From contig MU129086.1 in the NCBI GenBank assembly GCA_014904985.1, forward strand, positions 26,654 to 42,889: DNA of 16,236 nucleotides, in the 5' to 3' direction. Of the stretch, positions 8,449 through 16,236 are shown piece by piece. Source of the stretch: Hydnum rufescens UP504. Taxonomy: Eukaryota; Basidiomycota; Agaricomycetes; Cantharellales; Hydnaceae. Both the position numbers and the translations under genes were made by a program. Positions within the stretch are counted from its first letter, which is position 1; every line of letters starts with the position of its first letter. The notes beneath the pieces were generated by a model. The model was not told the DNA's origin. It did not search any database and saw only the letters and a list, made by a program, of their open reading frames with translations.

Positions 8449-9596
8449 TCACCCATCAACCCCTCCACCTCGAGAAAGACCCAGCACCAATCTCCGCGAT
8501 GCCTGCCCCCTTTGCTTTGGTGGTGATCTGGATATAGTAATACCTGGAGTCCATCTCATTGTGTGCCTCAATGCCAACTTCCAGTTGAAGAGGAACAGGG
8601 ACAAAGATAGAAGAAAGGAGTTTGTGGGCCTACCAGGATCTTTGGATCCTAAAGTCGTCTCACCAAGAACAATCTTCCTCAGTGAAGTGCAGATCCAGGA
8701 GTGGGAAGAGAGGGTTGAGGTTTTGCGACCATCCAAACCAAAGACAGGTTGTAAGCGGAAAGCTGGCCAGATGGAGGAGACCGAGGGTGATTTGATGGGT
8801 GGAGGACAGCCTGACGAGATTGAACTGGGCATGAACTTACCCAATGCGACTTATGATGCCTGTAGAGACTCCTTTGTGGCTGCCGATGGTGACCATATCA
8901 AGGCATCGTCCACGTATTTTGACTCGACTGGTGTGATGGCCTTGCTCTGTCGTCATGATCATCCCCTGGTACTGGCGAACCTGAAAACAGCTGGCGAAAA
9001 ACAGTTCTATGCCCTTGCTCTCATATCCGCCTTGATGGAGTCGATTCCTAACCATTGGAGAGTTGGAGTTCTCTACGATATTGGGTGTCAGATGCATAGG
9101 ACACTTCAAAAATGGGACTTCATGCCTGAATATCTGCATTGACTCAAATTCGCCGTCTCAATATTCCATGCCTATGGACACCAATGGGCATGCCAATTGT
9201 GGTATCACCCTCGGAAGGCTGTGATGTGGGGTTTATCTGATGGAGAGGGGTGTGAGCGCTTCTGGAGTGATCTTCGGAAGCTTATCCCAGGTCTCTGTGT
9301 GGCAGGTGTGAGTTGGAGTTGGTGATTGCATTTGAATGTTACCTGTATTCCTTACCAAGTTTTTCTTCTAGCATCACCATCATCTTTTCATTCTTGATCA
9401 CCAAGCTGAGCACATCTTTGAGACAAAACATGAGGGGATGGGAAGGTGGTTGTGTGACCGGATCCATCGAGCTGATGAGTGGCTTGGTGAAGCCTTGATG
9501 GCTGTGGGGAAGCGTCCCCATGGGTTGGATGTGGAAGGGCTCCTTGTGCAGTTCAATGAACAGCGGGAGTTCCAAACCAAGTCCGTCGATCATGAG
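8449..9596 (+). pseudogene. KDZ transposase catalytic core (exons 3-4)
   Basis: The core opens with the knuckle CPLCFGG (codons about 8504-8524). The first catalytic motif reads CLNANFQLKR at about 8564-8593. Relatives have Asp at the position that is Asn here (AAT 8570-8572). Family motifs then follow in order: FDSTGVMALLCRHD, GEKQFYAL, LYDIGCQM, and after a TGA at 9140-9142 (expected Arg) FAVSIFHAYGHQWACQ, YHPRK and LSDGEGCERFW, which carries the Glu. A perfect GTGAGT donor at 9308 and acceptor CTTCTAG ending at 9371 give a 64-bp phase-0 intron and restore VAG-HHHLFILDHQ. The exon continues through FETKHEGMGRWL to a stop at 9597, where homology ends and foreign sequence begins. The Asn and the stop predict loss of catalysis even without the insertion. 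Confidence 0.88.
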
Positions 9597-10270
9597 TAGA
9601 TTATTTGTGTATGCTTTATCATGATAGTAATCATTGGCTGTCTTAGGGCAATCAAAAACAAAGGGAACATGAGCAATAGAGCAAATTCTATCCCTTGAGA
9701 CAACAGTCCAATCCCAACATGCAATACTTGTACATGTTAATTCGGTCATATCCGAATTAAGGGTTGACAGTAGGGAACTCCCAGGCGGGGGTTTGGGTCC
9801 CAGTTGGGGGCTCGCAAGCACATATAAGGACATAGTACTAGCCTTAGACAGTATTTCTAGAGAGTCCGTAGTAGGTCTCATTACGGAAGAAGTTGGCCTG
9901 TTGCGCAGGGTGCTGTTCCAGCACCGCGCAAAGGCACGAGTTGCAGGAAAGTAAAAAGATATCTTTTCGGGGCTTGCCGGGTAAGCTAGTACAACAAATC
10001 TATGCTATTACATAAGCAAGGAATCTAGCTAAACCCGGGGCAGCACCAAACTCCCTGTGGGAGAAGCTTTCCACCGGTTTTGGTGGCGGAAGGGAAAAAG
10101 AAGAAAAGAAAAGGGAAGAGAGGGGTTCAATGATGAAAGAGTACAGAACCGGCGTGATAGATATGACGACGGACGGCCCTGCCATCGTGAGAATTTCACA
10201 CTACTAACAGTACACCTCTTGAAGGAATTAGGGAGTTTGGCAGTGGATGATAGTGTTGGGGGCAGGCTTT
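9597..10270. mobile_element. Unidentified insertion inside the KDZ transposase
   Basis: Transposase homology stops after FQTKSVDHE at about 9596 and resumes at about 10271-10281 with EEWKERVKMAQ. The 0.67 kb between is of unknown type. It contains a minus-strand frame open from 9881 down through the insert, with no start or family I recognise. It also holds a plus-strand frame ending at about 9953 with helical LITEEVGLLRRVLFQ, a strong hairpin at 9901-9931 and a purine-rich tract at about 10090-10126. I could not find terminal inverted repeats or a perfect target-site duplication. It may be a partial retroelement, a non-autonomous element or filler DNA. The right boundary is uncertain by 10-20 bp. 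Confidence 0.55.
9901..9931. repeat. Strong GC-rich hairpin
   Basis: TTGCGC and GGTGCT on the left pair with AGCACC and GCGCAA on the right, with a small AG bulge and a five-base loop. It lies inside the unidentified insertion. No U-tract follows, so I do not call it a terminator. Confidence 0.75.
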
Positions 10271-11394
10271 ATGTGAGGAGTGGAAGGAGAGGGTGAAGAT
10301 GGCCCAAGACACTATATTGTGACTTGAAGACAATATTGCAAGGAAAACCAAGGCACTTCGACTTGAAGACCATGCATCAGCAGACCGTCTTGCCAACCTC
10401 AAGAAGGACAAATGGATCAACCTACAACTCAATATCCATGTCCTTCGTGACCAGCTAATCACAAAACTCCATGCTCGCAAATTTGAGCTTGCTAACTTAG
10501 AGCGTGCACATGCAAGTCAGGCCATGGGTATGTGTGCAAAATTTTACGTCCGATTTCATGTCTATAATTGATCGGACTCCAGATCAGAAAACCAAGAGCC
10601 ATGTCGAAAAGGTGGTTAAACAGCGTGCCCCAGGAATCGAGGCTACAGTCCACAAATACAATGCCAAGCAGAAGGAAATGCTGAAGGAGCGAGGGAAGAA
10701 TGGTGTACAGAGGGATGCATATGTTCCACTGGAGCTTGTGATGGAGGGATTATTCAATTTGGACATTGATCAGGACATTTGGGAGAATGCTGACATGGTG
10801 GACTTTGAGGGGGGGGAGATTCCTTTGTGGCTTGCTAATAAGGAGGTTCAGGATGGAATTAGGGTGGCCCAGGAGGTCAAAAGTTGTCAAGAAGAGCTTC
10901 GCTGATGTGATGTTGAGTATTCAAACCTTCGTGCTTGGTTTGTTGAGGAATATGAAGCACGTATTCAAGTTTGGCAATGGTGTGAGTCTTCAATACTCTT
11001 TCCTGATTTGGAAGCTTATTATAATGTCCACAAAGATGATGATGTAGCATTCTTTGCATTGCTTCGCTTACATGTTCTCTTTAACAGGATGAAGACATGG
11101 GAATGCAGCCTTGCTACAATTACTATTCCTGTGGGCGCAGTAGATTGGAGTCGGATTTCAATGCCACCACCTGTCAACCATCCTTGGACATGCAGGAAAT
11201 CCCTACAAGGCATCCCACAGCTGGGGGAAAGAGATGAGGATGGGGACGCGAGCTCTGATGATGATGATGGGGTTGAGCTAGAGCCGGTTGCAGAGTTAGA
11301 GGATGTCGGATTTCTAGGTGACTTGGATCATCTGATTGGTGAGGGTGATTGGTCTGAGGGAGAGGGACAAGACAATGTAATGGTAGATTTATAG
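10271..11394 (+). pseudogene. KDZ transposase C-terminal part (exons 5-6)
   Basis: Coding resumes with EEWKERVKMAQDTIL, a TGA at 10320-10322, and then the conserved helical tail: KALRLEDHASADRLANL, INLQLNIHVLRDQL, HARKFELANLERAH. A 55-bp phase-1 intron at 10528-10582 (GTATGT to CTCCAG) restores AM-DQKTKSHVEKVVKQRAPGI. YVPLELVMEGLFNLDIDQDIW and the stop TGA at 10903-10905 follow in EELR*CDVEYSNLRAWF. The frame is then open to TAG 11392-11394. It ends in a very acidic tail with a DDDD run. A GTGTGAGT near 10980 and an AACAG near 11087 could define a further intron. I kept the segment coding because it stays open and reads like the family (DDDVAFFALLRLHVLF). Confidence 0.82.
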
Positions 11395-12430
11395 ACTTCA
11401 TCCTCAGTGTTATGCACAAGTTCAGAATTCTGCTAAGTGCTCTGAGTTGGGCCCAAGTCTTCCTTGTGTTCAGCAAAACCCAGGAAGTCACCTATTTGGG
11501 GCCAGTTGAGTCCAGTTGAGCCCAGTTAAGCCCACTTGGGCCCAGATTTGGGCGCAACATTGTTCTCTGTACCATCATCAATCAATTTTGGGTGCACATT
11601 GGGCCCAACTATATATTGATCTCCATAGGTACCTATTCTGCCACAGTTTTGTGCCTTATATTGATGTAAAATATGGCTGACCAGCCTGAATTTGTCTTCC
11701 CAATACCCCCATGAGTCTGTGGCTCTAGGCGGTGGCCAAAGATAGCTACTTAATTGATTTTCTGGTGTAAGCAGGAATCTCCTAAGAGACTATGCCACAG
11801 TCCAAGATTGTTGAATCAAGGACGAAAGGAGAGGGCCATGGAGTCAATCCGTAGGTTAAGGTCCGATTGAATGAAAGGCCTTGAGGTTGAGAATTTGTCT
11901 TGCTAGGGCGGGCTTGCTCTAATGATGAATGAATGGAGGATTTAATTCAGAAATCACACTGATTGCTCTCCTCTTGAGGGCCTATCCAAAGCGTGAACAA
12001 TACTAGATGTATTCTGGAAGTCACCCTGATGCCACAGCTGTCCTTCAAGACTTTAGAGACTGAGGGTGAGGGGGAAATCAATCAAAATTTGCATCCCCTG
12101 CACTTAATATACATCTTGGAATAATGCCATGGTAACCGGCTGAAAGGTGGGGTTAAGGCGAAGATGATGAAAAAGAGATTGAGTCAAAGGCTTCAAAACT
12201 GAAGGAGATATTCAATTAACAAGTCAGAATGGGGGAATATGGCTTAACCAAGGTATCCCTCCTCTCCTACTGAACAGAATCCCTTGGGGAAAGGTGGAAC
12301 TGGTCGCCCTAGATGTACCCTCCATCGGACATAGGGTGCCGGAACCATAATTGCCTTTAATAATCAGAAAAGCGGAGGTAAAAGTGAAATGAGACATGGG
12401 GAGACTAAATTGCAGAAAGCCGATTTCTAA
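11395..12430. other. Non-coding stretch with a short CCAGTTGAG tandem repeat
   Basis: No gene recognised. From about 11501 to 11550 a 10-bp unit, CCAGTTGAGT/C, is repeated about four times with drift (CCAGTTAAGC, CCACTTGGGC). The right end of the KDZ element would be expected here. I saw no inverted match to sequence upstream of 7409. The rest has only short frames without family resemblance. Confidence 0.45.
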
Positions 12431-12504
12431 TCCGCTCATTTTGCCCTTGGTACCATTCGATGAGGATTTTCAGTGTCTTTCCAGGGGTGGTCGTTACTAA
12501 CGAA

Positions 12505-12720
12505 TCGGATCAAAACTGGTGGAGATATTCGCGAAATACTAAAGGATAGTGTGGAGCATGAAGTAAAATCGACCTGGAGGGTGCAGTTCGCATCCGATAA
12601 ACGCGTATGTGGTACCGTTGGATAGGTATTGATCGTAGCTTTCTGGGCGCCATCTTTCCGAGTCGATCCGATCAAAAATGAGGGATATATTCGCGAAATA
12701 CTCCTTGAGAGTATGGGAAT
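12505..12720. repeat. Diverged direct duplication with TTCGCGAA core, 162-bp offset
   Basis: ATATTCGCGAAATACT occurs exactly at 12525-12540 and at 12687-12702. Similarity extends on both sides: GATCAAAA about 20 bp before each, and GAGAGTATGG-like or GATAGTGTGG sequence after. The palindrome TTCGCGAA is the centre. The area keeps more CpG than its surroundings, which suggests it is younger or less methylated than the transposon remnants. Confidence 0.7.
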
Positions 12721-12779
12721 AGCCCCTGTGACTAATCTGCGAGTTGGATCCAAAGGATTAGGCAATCTTGATTATATAA

Positions 12780-13318
12780 TTGGGACTCGTATATCCCCAC
12801 CGAGGCAATGAGCAATGCACAATGGATTGGGTACCAAACAAACAGGGCAAGTTGAATTGCCTGAGCCACAGTTGGCTGGGCTTGAAGTAACTACAATTTG
12901 AGGTAGTCTGTTGAAGACTTGGAGATGGACAAATAAATGTCTCATGTACAAGGTGGAGGAAAGAGAAATAAAGTGGGTCTTGGAGAATTGAAATCCATGT
13001 CGTATGGCAATCAAAGGAATGGTAGGTATTTGAAGGATTGGAATTGAATAATTTGGATTCATTTGAGGAGGTAGTTGGGTCCTGAAGTGGAATATACATA
13101 GTAGGGTTTTATCCCTCCAACACCAGTCTGAGGGATACTGGTGGATGCTGTTTCTTGATAATAATATCCCTGTTGAATGTCATTGCATGTCCTGTATTTT
13201 TTGTGTATTTTTCTGCATTTTCTTGAATTGATCCTTCTTCTATGGCACTGTGGCTCTCATTGCCGGTGACATCCATTGTGGCTATATGGTCATGCATATG
13301 AGATTTTTTTAGATGATT
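12780..13318 (-). other. Sequence downstream of the integrase remnant, possible LTR
   Basis: Read on the minus strand, this lies just 3' of the Ty3/gypsy integrase, where untranslated sequence and a 3' LTR are expected. A candidate LTR start is TGTTGGAGGGATAAAACC, beginning at about 13121 and running down. No second LTR copy is in the window and I see no clear polypurine tract, so this rests on position only. The short minus-strand frames here have no family signature. Confidence 0.25.
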
Positions 13319-14150
13319 TCCAGTGAATGTTCCATTGATTAGGTCCCATCTAATTCTTCTAGTTGATAGGATCCACGGGGATGGTGATGCCTAACTCAGT
13401 ATGGTCCAATCCACCATACCTCCCCCTTTCGTCCATGTTGCATTAGTAATATGGAATTGAACACCAATACAATTTTGCCTGGTTGGTAATCCCCATTTAC
13501 TAGTACATTTTCATTTCATTTTGTGTAATCCTGAGCACTCCGGATTCTCACTTGAAGGACATCATTCAAAGCAGTTTGAATGTCTTTGTCGCGATGCGCT
13601 AATTGTATTCTGCGGATCACTAATAATTCTTCTGTAGTTCAGACTGCACCCCATTTTAATGTATACCATGATGCATCTGTAATATTGAATGGAAACATGT
13701 GATGTTTTCCGTAGAGTAGGTAATAGGGGGTATGACTGGTTGTCCACTTTACTGTTACTCGGTCCACCCACATACATGAATAAAAATATTTCGACCATTG
13801 GCTTGGATTTCCTTTACTAGCAACGAACAATGAGTTTATCCAGGTCCTATGACTGCGTTCTATCATTCCATTTGCTTCTGGGTGATATGGGGCAGCTCGG
13901 ACAATAGGAACATTATATTCATCCACCATGGTTTGGACTAATCCATCGAATTCCGCACCATTGTCCATAGTGATTTGTAATACACAGCTGAACCAGCACA
14001 TGACATCTTCAAATAGAAACTGGGCAACATTCTTACTTGAGGCCTTATGTAACATTTTTGCTTCCAGCCATCCAGAGAGATCATCCTGGAGATCAACAAT
14101 GTATTTGAATCCATTAGATACCCAGCCCAGGCATACAGATTAGACACCCT
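13319..14150 (-). pseudogene. Ty3/gypsy retrotransposon integrase (decayed)
   Basis: Integrase joins the retrotransposon cDNA to host DNA. The core begins at about 14136 with VCLGWVSNGFKYIVDLQDD, which carries the first Asp, then LSGWLEAKMLHKAS. MDNGAEF gives the second Asp and NGMIERSH the Glu, with 34 residues between them by my count. QWSKYFYSCMWVDRVTV and SHTPYYLLYGKHHMFPFNI follow, as in basidiomycete Ty3 elements. After a TGA following KWGAV (13638-13640), the same frame continues as TTEELLVIRRIQLAHRDKD. Beyond another stop comes DYQPGKIVLVFN and a GPY/F-type module, WWIGPY*VRHHHPRGSYQL then EELDGT. At least four in-frame stops rule out function. Several are TGA where Arg is plausible. 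Nothing of reverse transcriptase is present; the minisatellite begins where upstream Pol should lie. Confidence 0.87.
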
Positions 14151-14190
14151 TTGGGTCAGCTTTTACTGCACAGGAGAGGACCCAAAGGGT
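14146..14190. repeat. 12-bp inverted repeat at the integrase-minisatellite junction
   Basis: ACCCTTTGGGTC at 14146-14157 is the exact reverse complement of GACCCAAAGGGT at 14179-14190, with 21 bases between. It straddles the point where integrase homology ends and the tandem repeat begins, so it may mark a breakpoint or the end of an inserted element. Confidence 0.8.
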
Positions 14191-14199
14191 CCCTTGACC

Positions 14200-14908
14200 C
14201 ATCACAGACTCATGAGTGGGGACTACATTGACTCATGAGGGGACAGTGCCAAATCATGATTTGGGCATGGTCAGGGCAGGGTATTGACAATAAAACTCAT
14301 GAGCTGGGGCATCCCACTCATGAGTGGGACCTGCTGACCCATGAGTTAGAGCATTAGACCCATGGGTTTGACCCCTAGACCCATGACTTTGACCTCAGAC
14401 CCATGGGTTTGAGCCCTCAGACTCATGAGTTGGGCCATCAAACCCATGAATTAGACCCTCAGATTCATGAGTTGGACCCTCAGACTCATGAGTTGAACCA
14501 TCAAACTCATGAATTAGACCCCCAAACTCATGAGTTGGACCCCCCAACCCATGAGTTAGGCCATTAGACTCATGAGTTGGGCCATTGGACTCATGAGTTG
14601 GACTGTTAGACTCATGAGTTGGACTGTTAGACTCATGAGTTAGGCATCAGACTCATGAGTTGGACTGTTAGACCCATGGGTTTGACCCCTGGACTCATGA
14701 GTTGGGCATCAGACTCATGAGTTGGGCCATTAGACTCATGAGTTGGGCATTAGACTCATGAGTTGGGCATCAGACTCATGAGTTGGGCCATTAGACTCAT
14801 GAGTTTGACCCCCAGACCCATGAGTTTGACCCCCAGACCTATGGGTTTGATCCCTGGACTCATGAGTTGGACCATCAGACTCATGAGTTGAACCATCAGA
14901 CCCATGAA
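14200..14908. repeat. Palindrome-centred minisatellite, about 21-bp period
   Basis: About 32 CATG-centred units are spaced mostly 20-22 bp apart. The commonest is AGACTCATGAGTTGGGCCATT. The core ACTCATGAGT is itself a perfect palindrome (about 18 units by hand), and a second form ACCCATGGGT is also perfect (3 units). The remaining units carry one-sided changes. One unit near 14314-14331 extends to an 18-bp palindrome, TCCCACTCATGAGTGGGA. The central part, about 14380-14900, is most regular. A 21-bp unit gives a heptapeptide frame on the minus strand (THESDGP), interrupted by length changes. I see no reason to call it coding. Confidence 0.93.
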
Positions 14909-14919
14909 CAACCCTCAAC

Positions 14920-15180
14920 ATTGCCATATTGGGAATACACCATATATGGCAAGATTATATAATATGATTACATAATTGATTATGTAATACTTCCATATAT
15001 GGTGATATTATTCACTGGCATATTGCCATATATGGAAATCTTATGTAATTAACTATGTAATTGTATTATGTAATGCTTATGTAATACTACTATATATAGT
15101 AATAGCACTATAATGATATTACCATATATAAAATATTATGTCATCATCTTACATAATATTGCCATATATGGCATACAGCA
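14920..15180. repeat. AT-rich element with four CCATATATGG palindromes
   Basis: Perfect CCATATATGG sites lie at 14940-14949, 14993-15002, 15026-15035 and 15162-15171. Between them are ATTACATAA (14967-14975) facing TTATGTAAT (14980-14988) and the palindrome TACTATATATAGTA (15088-15101). CC(A/T)6GG is the CArG-box form bound by SRF/Mcm1-type MADS proteins; whether this is bound is unknown. Many nested fold-backs and the outer GCCATAT/ATATGGC matches could also fit a decayed MITE-like element. Confidence 0.75.
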
Positions 15181-15192
15181 GTGATTTGAGAC

Positions 15193-15600
15193 GAAAATGG
15201 CCATAGCATGTGAAGGAGTGCTTGGATTTTATTGAACTAACATTCCTTGGAAAGAGGGGATCAAGCTGGATTGGATGGTGGTACAAACATCATGATCCAC
15301 AAAGAATTCATGGCAGGGGGTGGGCAGGGATGTTGAAAACAAGAAATATGAGGCAGCTCCACACTGGAGCCACCAAAATAATTATCCTCAGAGATGAGGA
15401 TAGAGCACAATGGGCTGCATCCATTGGTACAAAAATGAAGGAAATTGATGGAGAAATGGGGGAGATATGGATGCCAGCTCATCAGGGAGAAAAATGGCCA
15501 TAAAACATGAACCAGTGGTCCAATTTCATTACAACCAGGACCATTGGAAAGAGGGAGTCAAGGGCTTTCATTTAACTGGAGATTTAAAAAAATTTGTCAA
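15193..15600. repeat. Diverged direct duplication, 297-bp offset
   Basis: AAAATGGCCATA with following GTGAAGGAGT-like sequence occurs near 15194 and again near 15491. CCTTGGAAAGAGGGGATCAAG near 15245 matches CATTGGAAAGAGGGAGTCAAG near 15542. Both pairs keep the same 297-bp spacing, so the second copy is a shifted, partly preserved duplicate. A 97-codon plus-strand frame at 15210-15503 spans the first copy but ends at the start of the second and has no family features. Confidence 0.65.
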
Positions 15601-16236
15601 GGGTTCCCCCTACAATGTGAGTTAGATCCCCACAGCCCCACAGCAACAGGAACTGGATTGATTGCTTGCTGGGTCACCAAGCAATCGCATTCTATCCAGC
15701 CCCTGCATGCTGGAGGAGGCTAGGGTAGAGCCTCAGGTATGACAGAGGTGCCGCATGGGCAGCTCTGTCTCCTTGGAGGTAGTGTTGTGGACGGCATTGA
15801 GTACATCCCAACTCAACACCAGCAATTGCCGGGCCAGGCTAGCTCAATAAGGCAACTCCCAGTCAGTAGCATATGACAAGGGGGGGTAAGTGCAGATGTA
15901 TCATGTACATAATATATAGGTACTATGTAGTGCATATAAGTCCAGAGAAGCAAAAGACAACAGTGAAATTGAACAAGATTAGGAAATGCACCATATTAAG
16001 ACCTTTGAACACCATTTGGAACCCTTCCAAGCATGGTATTGGGTGTTACACTGCTCATATATATGTCTAGTGACATTGGACACAACTTGGATCATCAGGG
16101 AGGCTCTAAATACAGAAATTTCCTTATTAGGATAAGTTTATTTCCTCCACCACAGCTTCAAATCAGGATATTGGAGGGAGATATTTGGGGGATGATTTCC
16201 TCTAACATATGCCCACCCCACTGGAACTTTTTCAGA
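15601..16236. other. Unassigned right end with two small hairpins
   Basis: GATTGCTTG at 15660-15668 and CAAGCAATC at 15678-15686 form a perfect stem with a nine-base loop. CCAGC at 15696-15700 and GCTGG at 15709-15713 form a second, weaker stem. I see no gene, tRNA or named repeat. Short frames after 15870 lack any family resemblance. Confidence 0.45.

Larger units (their letters stand above)
7409..11394 (+). pseudogene. KDZ-superfamily transposase (CxC1 type), decayed
   Basis: This is the transposase of a Kyakuja-Dileera-Zisupton (KDZ) DNA transposon, an RNase H-fold DDE-type enzyme common in Agaricomycete genomes. The start chosen is ATG 7409 (MANKGKRGG); the frame runs from it through the first domain apart from a TGA at 7529-7531. 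Exons inferred from GT-AG signals and restored reading frame are 7409-7943, 8008-8385, 8449-9307, 9372-9596, about 10271-10527 and 10583-11394. The introns are 64, 63, 64 and 55 bp, and an insertion sits between exons four and five. Total coding length is about 1,000 codons, in the range of full-length KDZ proteins. Damage comprises TGA codons at 7529, 8244, 9140, 10320 and 10903, a frameshift near 8335 and the insertion. The whole length of the protein is still recognisable, so decay is moderate. Confidence 0.88.

Noticed and set aside
8449..8844. 131-codon minus-strand frame
   Set aside because: It lies antisense to the well-supported transposase core and shows no family motif, so it is a shadow.
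9339..9881. 180-codon minus-strand frame as a gene
   Set aside because: Its lower half is antisense to the transposase exon and intron. The upper half lies in the unidentified insertion and resembles nothing known. Kept only as a property of the insertion.
6700..11700. Terminal inverted repeats delimiting the KDZ transposon
   Set aside because: Only short, weak matches were seen between the left and right flanks by eye, not enough to claim ends.
496..14150. The RNase H fragment and the integrase fragment as one retrotransposon
   Set aside because: They are on opposite strands about 13 kb apart with many unrelated elements between. Two separate insertions are simpler.
14200..14908. CRISPR array, because of regular spacing
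   Set aside because: Spacers are only about 10 bp and themselves repetitive, with no cas genes, in an evidently eukaryotic context. It is a minisatellite.
14736..14927. Heptapeptide-repeat protein (THESDGP) on the minus strand
   Set aside because: The frame is a by-product of a 21-bp tandem repeat, is short, and is broken by unit-length changes.
15210..15503. 97-codon plus-strand frame as a small protein gene
   Set aside because: No family features or conserved context, and it ends where the second copy of a non-coding duplication begins.

Overview
The window looks like repeat-rich, gene-poor nuclear DNA of a mushroom-forming basidiomycete (Agaricomycetes). The reasons are a KDZ-superfamily transposase with an N-terminal CxC1-like cysteine cluster (a family strongly expanded in Agaricomycetes), short GT-AG introns of 55-76 bp, and basidiomycete-type Ty3/gypsy pol fragments. 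Species cannot be named from sequence alone. I see no gene that is clearly intact. Every protein-coding unit I recognise carries in-frame stops, frameshifts, deletions or insertions, so this reads as a transposon graveyard threaded with minisatellites.

Layout. 1-480: nothing recognisable. About 500-755 (+): a decayed Ty3/gypsy RNase H fragment. About 903-2035: a degenerate G-tract minisatellite of about 15 bp period. About 2510-3480: a CAGGTT-rich family with a strong hairpin. 3500-4575: non-coding, with short dispersed repeats and palindromes. 4577-5397 (-): a malate dehydrogenase pseudogene that keeps intron-like gaps but has lost its N-terminal Rossmann motif and most of its catalytic half. 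5398-6150: unassigned, with splice-like signals on the minus strand. About 6205-6480: a C-rich 15-bp minisatellite. 6551-6697: a short coiled-coil-like open frame. About 7025-7395: a 70-72-bp tandem repeat directly upstream of the transposase.

The largest element is the KDZ transposase, 7409-11394 (+), rebuilt here as at least six exons. It has four or five premature TGA codons, at least one frameshift, a probable Asp-to-Asn change in the first catalytic motif and an insertion of about 0.67 kb near 9597-10270. The stops that can be compared with the expected residue are mostly Arg-to-TGA (CGA to TGA), as expected from deamination of methylated CpG.

11395-13320 has no recognisable gene. 13320-14150 (-) is a second decayed Ty3/gypsy fragment: an integrase core with a GPY/F-type C-terminal module. 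About 14200-14905 is a minisatellite of about 21 bp period built on the palindromes ACTCATGAGT and ACCCATGGGT. 14920-15180 is AT-rich with four perfect CCATATATGG (CArG-type) palindromes. 15193-15600 holds a diverged direct duplication with a 297-bp offset. The rest shows only small hairpins.

The genes do not form a pathway. The best leads are the sequence architectures: the palindromic minisatellite next to the CArG cluster, the repeat array in the transposase leader, and the CpG-decay signature. No convincing new multi-gene system is visible.
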